Shown piece by piece: positions 16,130 through 24,238 of a DNA stretch of 64,000 nucleotides (position 1 is the first letter of the stretch; each line of letters starts with the position of its first letter). Source of the stretch: Bog-756 sp963703145 (GTDB lineage: Bacteria > Actinomycetota > Acidimicrobiia > Acidimicrobiales > RAAP-2). The notes beneath the pieces were generated by a model. The model worked only from the letters and a program-made list of their open reading frames with translations. It did no database searches and was not told the origin of the DNA. The DNA lies in assembly GCA_963703145.1 (NCBI GenBank), contig OY969793.1:1922001-1986000 (forward strand), in the 5' to 3' direction. A program made the translations under genes and the position numbers.

Positions 16130-16372
16130 TCACACGCTGGTCATCTCGAGCACGCCGGCTCGGATGGCAGCGATGGATTCGAACGTCGACTTCTTCAGCA
16201 TGGTCTCCGAGAACTCGATGTCGAAGGCGTCCTCCAGGGCCAACATGACATTGACGCTGGCGTGGGAGGTCATTCCCGACGCGAACAGGTCGGTGCGCTC
16301 GTCGATTGAATTGACGTCGACGGCCAGCCTGCCGTGCTCGGCCAGGACCAGTCGGATCGTGTCGTCCATCAT
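16130..16372 (-). CDS. Acyl/aminoacyl carrier protein of the TSHAS type
   Basis: 80 residues. DLFASGMTSHASVNVMLALE contains the predicted phosphopantetheine serine S36 in G-M-T-S-H instead of the usual D-S-L. Carrier proteins that partner SerRS-like amino acid:[carrier protein] ligases carry this GxTSHASV motif as far as I recall. The rest is a normal four-helix carrier (AFDIEFSETMLKKSTFESIA). Two tandem ATGs (16372, 16369): the first overlaps the stop of the phosphopantetheinyl transferase gene (ATGA), and GAGGAA lies upstream of both. Expected role: amino acid tether between ligase, flavoprotein and the final transferase. Confidence 0.9.
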   Translation of the reverse strand: MMDDTIRLVLAEHGRLAVDVNSIDERTDLFASGMTSHASVNVMLALEDAFDIEFSETMLKKSTFESIAAIRAGVLEMTSV

Positions 16373-16998
16373 CGTTCCTCTCTTGTCGTTGGTGGGGTGT
16401 CGGGCGACGAGGGCTCGCCGCCGTTCGGGTGGTGCACTAGGTGAGGGTGGTCCGAGCAGGTGGCCACGACGACGGCCGCCCCCATCGAGGACTCGTGGGT
16501 GAGGCTGACTGCCAGGTGGTCGATGCCGGCGCGTCCGGCCAGCGTGGCGGCCAGGCCGGACAGGCGAAGTTCACACCACCCGCCGTCGGCGCGGTGGACC
16601 TCGATGCTGCGCCACTCGGGCCGAGGGCCCTCGGGGTGGAGGACCTTGATGACGGCCTCCTTGGCGGCGAACCGGGCGGCCAGTGATTCATAGGAGTACT
16701 CATCCAGGGCCCCGGGGGCACCGTCGGTGGTCCGGCAGCAGTCGATTTCGTGGGGGGTGAAGATGCGGTGCAGGTACCGCTCACCGAACCGCTCGACCGA
16801 GTCGACGATCTCGCCCACCCCGACCAGGTCGACCCCGACCCGGAGCGGTCCGGTCGGCCACGAAGGCACGGCGTCTCGGTCACGGAGCCCCTGGGCGATC
16901 AGTTCGGTGGCAACCCGGGCAGCCAGGAAGGCGTCGACCGACCCGGAGGGGTCGTGGCTCGGCGAGGGCCCACCGATCGCCGGCGAGATGGTGCTCAT
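16369..16998 (-). CDS. 4'-phosphopantetheinyl transferase, AcpS family
   Basis: 209 residues, longer than the usual 120-130 of AcpS because of about 50 extra N-terminal residues (VDAFLAARVATELIAQGLRD). The core has the magnesium aspartate in LRVGVDLVGVGEI, RFGERYLHRIFTPHE, and the LAARFAAKEAVIKVL helix with the catalytic KE. It ends in a DHLAVSLTHESSMGAAVVVA strand. It should convert the neighbouring carrier protein from apo to holo form using CoA. The ATG overlaps the stop of the upstream glycosyltransferase (ATGA) and its own stop overlaps the carrier-protein start (ATGA), so three genes are translationally chained. Confidence 0.88.
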   Translation of the reverse strand: MSTISPAIGGPSPSHDPSGSVDAFLAARVATELIAQGLRDRDAVPSWPTGPLRVGVDLVGVGEIVDSVERFGERYLHRIFTPHEIDCCRTTDGAPGALDEYSYESLAARFAAKEAVIKVLHPEGPRPEWRSIEVHRADGGWCELRLSGLAATLAGRAGIDHLAVSLTHESSMGAAVVVATCSDHPHLVHHPNGGEPSSPDTPPTTREER

Positions 16999-18237
16999 GC
17001 CACGGCCTCGCCCTGGGCGCCGGCCGACATGGCCACCGGCGCGTCGGCATCCTGGTGCAGCACCGCGCCATAGACATCCCGGTAGCGATCGGCAATGGCG
17101 TTCCAACCAAAGGCCTGCACTCGCTGGTGGCCGGCCCGACCGAGCGCCACGCGGCGGCGGTCATCGGACAGGAGGCCGGCGAGGACCTCCGTGAATGCCG
17201 GGGTGTCGAAGGGGTCGACGAGAACACCGGTGACACCGTCCTCGACGAATTCGGGTGCTCCACCCCTGGTCGTGGCCACCACGGGCACTCCGGCTCGCCA
17301 GGCCTCTAGTACGACGATCCCGAACGGTTCCAGTCGGCTGGGCATGACGAACAGCGTGGCACCGGCCATGGCCGACGCCACGTCACCCCGCGAGAGCCGT
17401 CCGACGAAGTGGACGTGGTCGTCCACCCCGAGCTCTGCGGCCATTCGATCGCAGCCCATCCAGCGCGCCCCCATCACCGGCGATGACCAAGTCGGCGGTG
17501 CGCCGGCCGGGATCCAGGGCGGCAAAGGCCGACAACAGCAGATCGAACCCTTTCTTCTCGACGACTCGGCCCAGGGCCAGGACATAGGGACGGGCCGGGT
17601 CCCCGGGGACGGGGCGGAATGGGGCGCTCTCGGTCGGGGTGTCCTGGTCGGGTCGGGTCGCACCCACGAGATCCACTCCGTTCGGGATGACCCGACCGCG
17701 CCCAGGCGCCAGCCCGAAGCGGGACTCGGCATCGGCCAGCGTGAACGCCGAACACGCCGTGACGGCGGCGGCCCGCTTGAGACCGGACCGGAGCGATGAC
17801 CGGAGGACCTTGGACTCGTCGAAGATGTCGGCATCGTCCATCATGGTCTCGCCCTGCAGCGTGACCACCAGGGGCACACCGGCCACACGGGACAGGGCGT
17901 TGGCATAGGCGCCGTTGGGACCGAAGCACTGCACGTGGAGCACATTGGGCCGGAAGGCGTCGGCGGCGTGTCGAAGGGCGAACAGGGTACGGGGCCCGGT
18001 GGTGGCCGACCGGTGGAGTGACGACCAGTTGGTGGCCGGCAGCGGCATCGGCAGACGGCGGACCACGAGACCGTCGCGAATCTCGACGGTCTCGGGCTCG
18101 CGGTCGTCGGGGTGGGCCGTCCATACCTCGACCTGATCGCCCCGTTCGACCAGGGCCAGGGCCAGATGGCGCGTCAACTCTTCGACGCCGCCGAGTGACG
18201 GCGGATAGGCACTGGGGAGGAGGGCTACGCGAGTCAC
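16995..18237 (-). CDS. Glycosyltransferase family 4, first gene of the carrier-protein operon (one frameshift)
   Basis: Reads MTRVALLPSAYPPSLGGVEE at the N-terminus (GT4 glycine loop), HVQCFGPNGAYANALSRVAG, VIPNGVDLVGA, then ALGRVVEKKGFDLLLSAFAA. Near 17458 the frame breaks: upstream codons run DLVIAGDGGALDGLRS and the downstream frame continues MAAELGVDDHVHFVGRLSRG, then PSRLEPFGIVVLEAWRAGVP with the E-x7-E motif. One extra base around GATCGAATGG explains it. Apart from that the protein of about 414 residues is complete, so I treat it as a functional gene with a sequence error. GTG start. Its stop overlaps the AcpS start. It probably glycosylates the product of the cluster or a glycan intermediate. 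Confidence 0.8.
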
Positions 18238-18337
18238 GATGGTCGACCTGGCCAGTCGTCAGCGAGGCGAACCGCCGAGACATCGGCGGCCGTGATCGAC
18301 GCTAACAGGGAGAGGGACGGGAGTCTGTGCATGGCGA

Positions 18338-19375
18338 TCAGGGGATGGCCGGATTGAGCCAGGGCTCGATGGCGGACAGGACGGCACCCGACGGCTCGGC
18401 GGCCAGCGTGCTGAAGCTGCCGACACCGGGTGACCAGTAGTTGGAGAACGCTGCCGCGTACCATCCGGACAGGAACCCCTGTTCGGCACAGTCGCAATTC
18501 GGCGCCCAGCTGGCCGGGTGGATGCCGAGGATCCCTTCGATCTGGGACTCGCCACCTTGGGGCTCTACGGCCGCGGCATCGACCTCGTGGCCGATCTCGA
18601 AGGCGGTGATGGCGGCCAGGCGCTGGACTGTCTCGCCGGCATACACGTAGAGCACCGAGGTGCCCCCGGTGTGACCCCAGGTGAACGTGGTGTTGCCGTA
18701 GAAGCCGGGCGAGGGCGCGTCAGCGATGGGCAGGAACTGGATCGTGTAGCCGGGGATGCGCTGCCACGGGTAGCGGACCAGCGTCAGGGCCTCGGCCCCC
18801 AACTGGGCCGGGGTGAGGTCGGCGGTTGTGGCCGGGGGTGCAGTGGTGGCCGGCGGTGCGACGGCGGCCGGGGCGGCCACCGCCACGGGCGGTGCGGTGG
18901 TGGTCGGTGCTGGCGCGGTCGTGGTGGATGCGGGCACGGTCGTGCTGGGTGCCGTCGTGGTGGCCGGCGCGATCGGGCTGGCGGCAGTGGCCGGGTGGAG
19001 GGTCGTGCCGTCGGCAGGCACCGACGGCGCACCACGGTCAGCGGCGGTGGCTGTTGCGACCGTGGCGTGCCGGGCGGACCCCAGGGACAAGATGGTGGCG
19101 ACGACCACGGCCACCACCGTGGCCACGACGACGAGCTCCAGGCGGAGGAGCGAGCGTCGCTGCTCGAAGGTGGCCCGGCGCAGTCGAGCGAAGGGGCCGG
19201 GTGCCCGGCGGTCGGGGCCGACGTACTCGTCGGACAGAACCAGGCGCGGATGGTCGAGATCGGCCAGCAACTCGGGTGAGGCGGCCTCGAGGACATCGGC
19301 GGGCGCGACGGTAGGTGGCACCAAGCGGTTCTCCAGCGCGGTGGCGCCAGGCCCGTCCGTAAGCGTCGCGTCCAT
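18338..19375 (-). CDS. Membrane-anchored secreted protein of unknown function with a degenerate HExxH-like site
   Basis: 345 residues. Residues 1-75 are cytoplasmic and include HPRLVLSDEYVGPDRR. One membrane helix lies near 80-102 (LELVVVATVVAVVVATILSL), and a Thr/Ala/Pro-rich linker at about 120-195. The extracellular domain from about 200 (ALTLVRYPWQRIPGYTIQFL) contains AAITAFEIGHEVDAAAVEP: an HExxH pattern with the first His replaced by Phe. Cysteines lie in APNCDCAEQGFLSGWYAAAF. The fold may derive from a zinc metallopeptidase that has lost activity, or from an unrelated binding domain. I do not recognise a named family. Next to a second membrane protein with the same YVGPxRR motif, inside the glycan locus. 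Confidence 0.7.
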   Translation of the reverse strand: MDATLTDGPGATALENRLVPPTVAPADVLEAASPELLADLDHPRLVLSDEYVGPDRRAPGPFARLRRATFEQRRSLLRLELVVVATVVAVVVATILSLGSARHATVATATAADRGAPSVPADGTTLHPATAASPIAPATTTAPSTTVPASTTTAPAPTTTAPPVAVAAPAAVAPPATTAPPATTADLTPAQLGAEALTLVRYPWQRIPGYTIQFLPIADAPSPGFYGNTTFTWGHTGGTSVLYVYAGETVQRLAAITAFEIGHEVDAAAVEPQGGESQIEGILGIHPASWAPNCDCAEQGFLSGWYAAAFSNYWSPGVGSFSTLAAEPSGAVLSAIEPWLNPAIP

Positions 19376-19512
19376 GCCCTGGGATCGGCAGATTCAGCCT
19401 CAAGCTGAAGCCGCAGGCACCCTCTCGGGCCTCCAGGCGTCGACTCACACGGAGCGTGATGCACCGATGGGCACTCCCCGTGGTGACCCGGTCTGCTCAC
19501 CGGGGCCTGAGG

Positions 19513-20184
19513 TCAGCGGCTGGCTGTGGCTCTGGCCCGAACCCGGGACAGGCGGGTGTTGTCACGTGCGGCCCGTGCCGTGGCCCGGGACTCCTGGCGC
19601 GCCTGGCGGGCGAGCCGGTTGTCGGTGCGCACCTGGAGGCGGGCGGCCTGTCCGGCGCTTCGTGCCGCGCGCTGTTCGGCGACAGCCGTCGCACGGGCGG
19701 CTTGGGTCGCCTGGCGGAGGGCCATTGCGGCCTGGCGGGCCTGGGCACGCGCCGATCGCGTGGCGTTGACCGCGGCCAGCGACGTGGCCGGGGGCCGGGT
19801 CGGGGTGGCCGGGGATGCTTGGTGGGAGGCGAACAGGGTCAGTGGGACCACAAGGGCCACGGTCACCGCGACCAGCGCCACCCCCTGGTACCAGCGGAGC
19901 GACCGTCTGGCATGTGACCGCTGGCCGCCCGATCGGGTGGGACCGGGCAGGAGGGAGTCGTCCCAGTGGTGACGGGGAGCCAGACGCCGCTCGGGTCCGA
20001 CGTAGCGGGGGGTGATGACCAGATCCGGCGAGTGGAGATCGTCCAGGAGGGCCGGAGGCACATAGACCTCCAGGGCCTGCGGGCTGCCAGACGGGCCGGT
20101 ACCGAGGAGTGAGCAGGCTGACGGGGGTGCTGCCGACGGCCCTTGGGTGGGGGCATGGCGCCCCCTGTGCACGACATACCCCAC
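19513..20184 (-). CDS. Single-pass membrane protein with an Arg/Ala-rich extracytoplasmic tail
   Basis: Up to 223 residues; the start is uncertain (GTG at 20184 given, the conserved part begins near LEVYVPPALLDDL). A cytoplasmic LHSPDLVITPRYVGPERR motif matches the one in the preceding gene. One membrane helix (YQGVALVAVTVALVVPLTLF) is followed by about 90 residues very rich in Ala, Arg and Gln (QARQAAMALRQATQAARATA), likely a long helix or coiled coil. No family recognised. Convergent or divergent partners are absent; both neighbours are on the same strand. Confidence 0.55.
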   Translation of the reverse strand: MGYVVHRGRHAPTQGPSAAPPSACSLLGTGPSGSPQALEVYVPPALLDDLHSPDLVITPRYVGPERRLAPRHHWDDSLLPGPTRSGGQRSHARRSLRWYQGVALVAVTVALVVPLTLFASHQASPATPTRPPATSLAAVNATRSARAQARQAAMALRQATQAARATAVAEQRAARSAGQAARLQVRTDNRLARQARQESRATARAARDNTRLSRVRARATASR

Positions 20185-20277
20185 GCCCCTCGTGTCGGCA
20201 CGCTTGAGGTCGGACTGAAGCGGATTCCCGACGGTGGGTCGGTCGGTTGGTCGGTGCTCAGCCCCTCGCCGGACGTC

Positions 20278-21324
20278 TCAGATCGCCACGCCGAGGGCTC
20301 GGTAGACATCAGCCGTCTCCCCGGCGGTCCGGGCCCAGTCGAGGGCCTGGGCCCGCTTGGTGCCCCGTGCGGCCAACTCACCCCGGCACGCCTCGTCGGC
20401 AAGCAGCTGGCGCAGCGTCCCGGCCAGGCCGTCGACGTCGCCGGGTCGGAAGAGCTCCGCGCCATCGCCGATAACCTCGGTCACCGACGGCACGGGCGTG
20501 GAGACCACCGCCGCTCCGCACGCCATGGCCTCGATGGGCGGCAAGCCAAACCCCTCGTAGCGCGATGCGTAGCCGACCAGGGTGGCGGCGCCGTACAGAC
20601 CGGGCAGGTCCTCGACGGGCACGTGGCCGATCTCGACGGCCCCGGTCGGGGACTGATGGCCCCACAGGCTGTGACCGGTGAGCACCAGGGGCACCGGGAC
20701 CATGCGGCAGGCCTCGGCCAGCGTGGCGATGTCCTTGCGGGGCTCGATGTTGCCGACGTGGAGCACGAACCGGTCCGGAAGTCCGTACCGGAGCCGGACC
20801 GCAGCCACGGCGTCGTCGGACGGCGGGAGCATGCCACTGCCGGGGGCCAGATGGATCACCGTTGCGTCCCGTCCGAGTAGGGACTGGATCCGCTCGGCGG
20901 TGAACGCCGAGTCGGCGATCACCGTGTCGGCCCGGCGGATGGCATGGCGCACGAGGATCCGCTCGCCGGCCACCCGGTAGCGGGGGAACGTCGAGGGAAT
21001 ATCGAAGATGGCCAGGTCGTGCACCGTGGACACCGACCGGCCCTGGCGCCGCCAGGGCAGGTCGACGTCGAGTCCGTGGACCAGCGGGAACGGTCCGAAC
21101 CCGACGGCCCCGGTGAGGGCGCGGCCGACGCCGTCGGACTCCCGCTTCACGAGCGGGGTGACACCGTCGGGGAGCTCGCCCCGACCCGACGGCCGCACAG
21201 CCGCGGTGAGGGGAACGGTGCTGACGCCGGCCATGGCCACGAGCAGCTCACGGATGTAGGTACTGACACCTCCCCCGCGCGAGTCGAGCGGCAGTGCGTT
21301 GTAGACGATCCCTCGGTCCGGCAC
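20278..21324 (-). CDS. Glycosyltransferase family 4
   Basis: 348 residues. VYNALPLDSRGGGVSTYIRE is the GT4 N-terminal loop; STVHDLAIFDIP and VIADSAFTAERIQ follow. The donor domain has RFVLHVGNIEPRKDIATLAE, GHVPVEDLPGLYGAATLVGY, and SRYEGFGLPPIEAMACGAAV with the E-x7-E motif. The pattern is that of mannosyltransferases of the WbdA/MtfB type; the sugar is unknown. The GTG at 21324 lies just downstream of the stop of the O-antigen-ligase-like gene, so the two are one transcription unit. Confidence 0.88.
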   Translation of the reverse strand: MPDRGIVYNALPLDSRGGGVSTYIRELLVAMAGVSTVPLTAAVRPSGRGELPDGVTPLVKRESDGVGRALTGAVGFGPFPLVHGLDVDLPWRRQGRSVSTVHDLAIFDIPSTFPRYRVAGERILVRHAIRRADTVIADSAFTAERIQSLLGRDATVIHLAPGSGMLPPSDDAVAAVRLRYGLPDRFVLHVGNIEPRKDIATLAEACRMVPVPLVLTGHSLWGHQSPTGAVEIGHVPVEDLPGLYGAATLVGYASRYEGFGLPPIEAMACGAAVVSTPVPSVTEVIGDGAELFRPGDVDGLAGTLRQLLADEACRGELAARGTKRAQALDWARTAGETADVYRALGVAI

Positions 21325-21337
21325 GGTCAGGACCCGC

Positions 21338-22745
21338 TCAACGAGTCGTGCTGGCGCCGGCGGGGAGCCGACGAGATGGACCGGCTCGGCGGGTCCTGGC
21401 CACATCCCGATCGGCGCGGTCGCCCAAGGCGCCGGCCGCCAGGTCGGGTGGTCGGTCCCGGTGGAGGTCGGCGATGCCTAGCGACAGACCGGCGATGATG
21501 AAGGGCCCAGTGGACGAGGCCCCGATCCAAAAGATGTCGAACAGCCCGTCGACGTAGTGCCCGAGGAGCACCACGAGGCCGAGTGTGCCGAACGCGTAGG
21601 GAAGCCGGAGCATGGTGCGCGTGGTCACCAGGATCATGAACACGAACGCCAGTGATCCGATGATCCCGGTCGATGCCAGGTTGTCGACGAACACGTTGGG
21701 GGGCGCGGTGACGGACAGGAACTGGGGGAGGTTGTAGAAGCGCATGCCCTCACCCAGGAGCGGGCTGAGGTGCCAGACGTGCAGCGCTGCAGTGAGCTGG
21801 TCCACCCGCACCGACACCGAGTTGAACTTGGGATTGTTCCGGGCGTTGATGGTGAAGCTGTAGTACAGCGCCACTGCCACGGGGATCGCGCCCAGCATCA
21901 TGAGCCTGGATCGACGCCGCAGCTCGGGGTTCAAGAACACCGAGAGGGCGATGGCCAGGATCAACAAGATGATCGACTGGCGCGACTGGGACGCCAGGAG
22001 ACCACCGATGCACAGGTACTTGTTGATCCGGGCCTCGGTCCGGCCGATACCGGCCCACGACGGGTTGATCTGGGCCACGAAGACGGCGATCCACATGATG
22101 GCCCCGATGCCGTTCTTCTGATAGGCGCCCCACTGGGCCGGCTGGAAGTGGAGCGCCACAGCGTGCTCCATCGTGATCACGGCCAGGATCGACGAGCCGC
22201 CCAGGAACAGCCGGAGCGCCTGCTTGGTCCGGCCGTTGGTGGCGATCACCCAGCCGACCAGCACACTGCCACCCAGATAGGACCAGCGATGGAACCACTC
22301 GATGACGTTGTCCCGGAACGGATGGGCCAGCACCACGAGGATGAGCACGGCCTGGAACCAGACGATCCCCATCATGAACTGCCGCAGGTACACGGCGTCC
22401 TTCCAGCGGACATGGAACAGGGCCACCAAGGCGCCCACGAACACCAAGAGGTCGGCGGCGCTCAGATTGGTCCCGCTGCCTCCCACCCGCTGGACCAGGA
22501 GGGAGCCGGGAAGCGCCAGGACCACCAGCAAGAGCGGGTCGCGCCACGAAGATACCGAAGGCCAGCACCGCACCGGCCAAGGCCAGACCGATCGTCTCAT
22601 GCCCGGCGGCAGCGAACCCGACTGCAGCAGCCACCGCCACGATGGCCAGCCACATGGCCACCGTCGTGGCCAGGCTCCTCATCCGGTGTTGGACCGTTCT
22701 TCCGCCGAGGAGGCGGCTCCTGGTGGCCATCGTGATCCGGCTCAT
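21338..22745 (-). CDS. O-antigen ligase/polymerase-like membrane protein (one frameshift)
   Basis: About 465 residues once the frame is repaired. Around ten hydrophobic helices (WLAIVAVAAAVGFAAAGH, LVVLALPGSLLV, LVGWVIATN, LCIGGLLASQSRQSIILLIL and others) and a large loop with INARNNPKFNSVSVRVDQLT, then LSPLLGEGMRFYN, the hallmark region of the Wzy/RfaL O-antigen ligase family. The N-terminal 65 residues are in another frame; the switch is at about 22550, where GTGGCGCGACCCG reads either FVARPA or (V)WRDPL. Start ATG at 22745 (MSRITMATRSRLL). Expected to polymerise or ligate lipid-linked glycan at the outer face of the membrane. Confidence 0.8.
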
Positions 22746-22906
22746 GGTGGGGACGCGCTCTCGCTCATCGGCCTGGGAACGGCAACAACCGCCTTCCTCC
22801 AGCGTACCGCCCGGGGTGCCGCGCGGAGGCGCAGCCGCCGTTTGCATCTCAAGATCGGGCGGTACGGTGTCGACGGTAGGGGTGATCCTGCATCGCCGCG
22901 CCGACG

Positions 22907-22926
22907 GCCGTCCCGGTCGGGACGGC
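22907..22926. repeat. Inverted repeat in the divergent intergenic region
   Basis: GCCGTCCCG, two bases (GT), CGGGACGGC: perfect 9-bp arms in the 276-bp gap between the O-antigen-ligase-like gene and the divergent glycosyltransferase. The gap otherwise shows no gene. It could be an operator or a transcript hairpin; nothing decides between them. Confidence 0.4.
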
Positions 22927-23021
22927 GGCGAACGGCATGCACAGGCGTCGAGGAACTGATATGGCAACTCCACACCCCAGTGAACAGCGACGACATCGTC
23001 ACCGACGGGAGGACCGACACC

Positions 23022-24150
23022 ATGTCGCTTGTGGTCTGCTCCCTCGAGCCCTGGGGCGAGGTCCGGCGGCGGTTGCGGATCCTGGTGGACGAGATCGTCG
23101 ACCTTGACCCCACGTTGCAGGTGCTGTTCGTGGCCCCGGCCGTCGACATCCCCCACCGTCTCCGCCACGGCAAGGGAGCCGGCCTCGCCGAACCCCGTCT
23201 CCAGCGGGTGCACCCCCGGATCCACGTGCTGCGCCCCAGCAAGTGGCTCCCCCGAGTCGTCGGCGGGTTCGCCGACCGTTCACTGGAACGCCAGGTCCTC
23301 GACGCCGTCGGTGAGCTCGGGCTCCGCCAGCCGCTGCTGTGGGTCAACGACGCCGGCTACGCCGAGTTCGCCGTGCGGACCGGGTGGCCCATCCTCTACG
23401 ACATCACCGACGACTGGCAGCTGGCACCGTCCACGCCACGAGCCCTCAAACGTCTGGTGGCCAACGAGGACCTCTTGCTCGAGCGGGCCGAATCCGTGGT
23501 GGTGTGTTCTCCCGACCTCGCCCGGACACGCGGGCGCAGCCGGGTCGTCGAGCTCATCCCCAACGCCGTCGACGTGGAGCTGTTCCGAACGCCACGGCCT
23601 CGCCCGCCGGCCCTCCCCCCGGCACCGGTGGCGCTGTACGTCGGGACGCTGCATACCGAGCGCGCTCGACGTCGACCTGGTCCTGGAGCTGGCCCGCGCC
23701 CGGTCTGACGTCCAGGTCGTGCTGGTCGGTCCGGACAGCCTGCCGGCCGAGGTCACCGAGCGCCTGGAGGCTGTCGACAACATCTACCTCCTCGGCCCCC
23801 GTCCCTATGACCAGATCCCGGCGTTCCTCCAGCACGCCGATGTGGTGATCATTCCCCACCAGGTCAATCCGTTCACCGAGAGCCTCGATCCCATCAAGGC
23901 CTACGAGTGCGTGGCGGTCGGTCGACCCACCGTGTCCACGCCGGTGGCCGGGTTCCGGGACCTCGGCCCGCCGGTGGTGGTGGCCGAACGCGAGGCGTTC
24001 GTGGCGGCCGTGTCCGCCTCGTTGGCCTCGGATCCACCCCCCGCAGCACCGGTCGCCCTCGAGCGTCCAACGGTGCCCACCTGGCGCTACCGGGCCGAGT
24101 CCATGCTGTCCCTCATGGGCCAGACGCGCAGCCAGGCGCCGTCGTCGTGA
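23022..24150 (+). CDS. Glycosyltransferase family 4-like, TagB/CapM-type (one frameshift)
   Basis: About 376 residues. The first part (SLVVCSLEPWGEVRRRLRIL, LLWVNDAGYAEFAVRTGWPI, LYDITDDWQLAP, ELIPNAVDVELFRTP, ALYVGTLHTE) runs in one frame to about 23663. The second part (LDVDLVLELARARSDVQVVL, VGPDSLPA, DQIPAFLQHADVVIIPHQVN, SLDPIKAYECVAVGRPTVST) is in the next frame. The expected codons GAG CGC CTC GAC appear as GAGCGCGCTCGAC, that is, one extra G. The D-x-K-x-x-E motif near residue 290 fits the donor site of the family. ATG with GGGAGG nine bases upstream. Divergent from the O-antigen-ligase-like gene and followed by the Wzz/kinase gene. Confidence 0.8.
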
Positions 24151-24238
24151 CCGGCCCCGCACCGAGGGTGCTGCTCCTGGCGGCATCGAGGTCGTATCCT
24201 CGTTCGTACTGCATGTCCTCACCGAAGGCGAGCATCCA

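Noticed and set aside
13981..16248. A 755-residue open frame on the plus strand, and similar long ones (11055-12800, 45090-47288, 33933-35780)
   Set aside because: They are antisense shadows of strongly supported genes, caused by high GC at third codon positions. Their translations are rich in Arg, Pro, Gly and His with no family motif.
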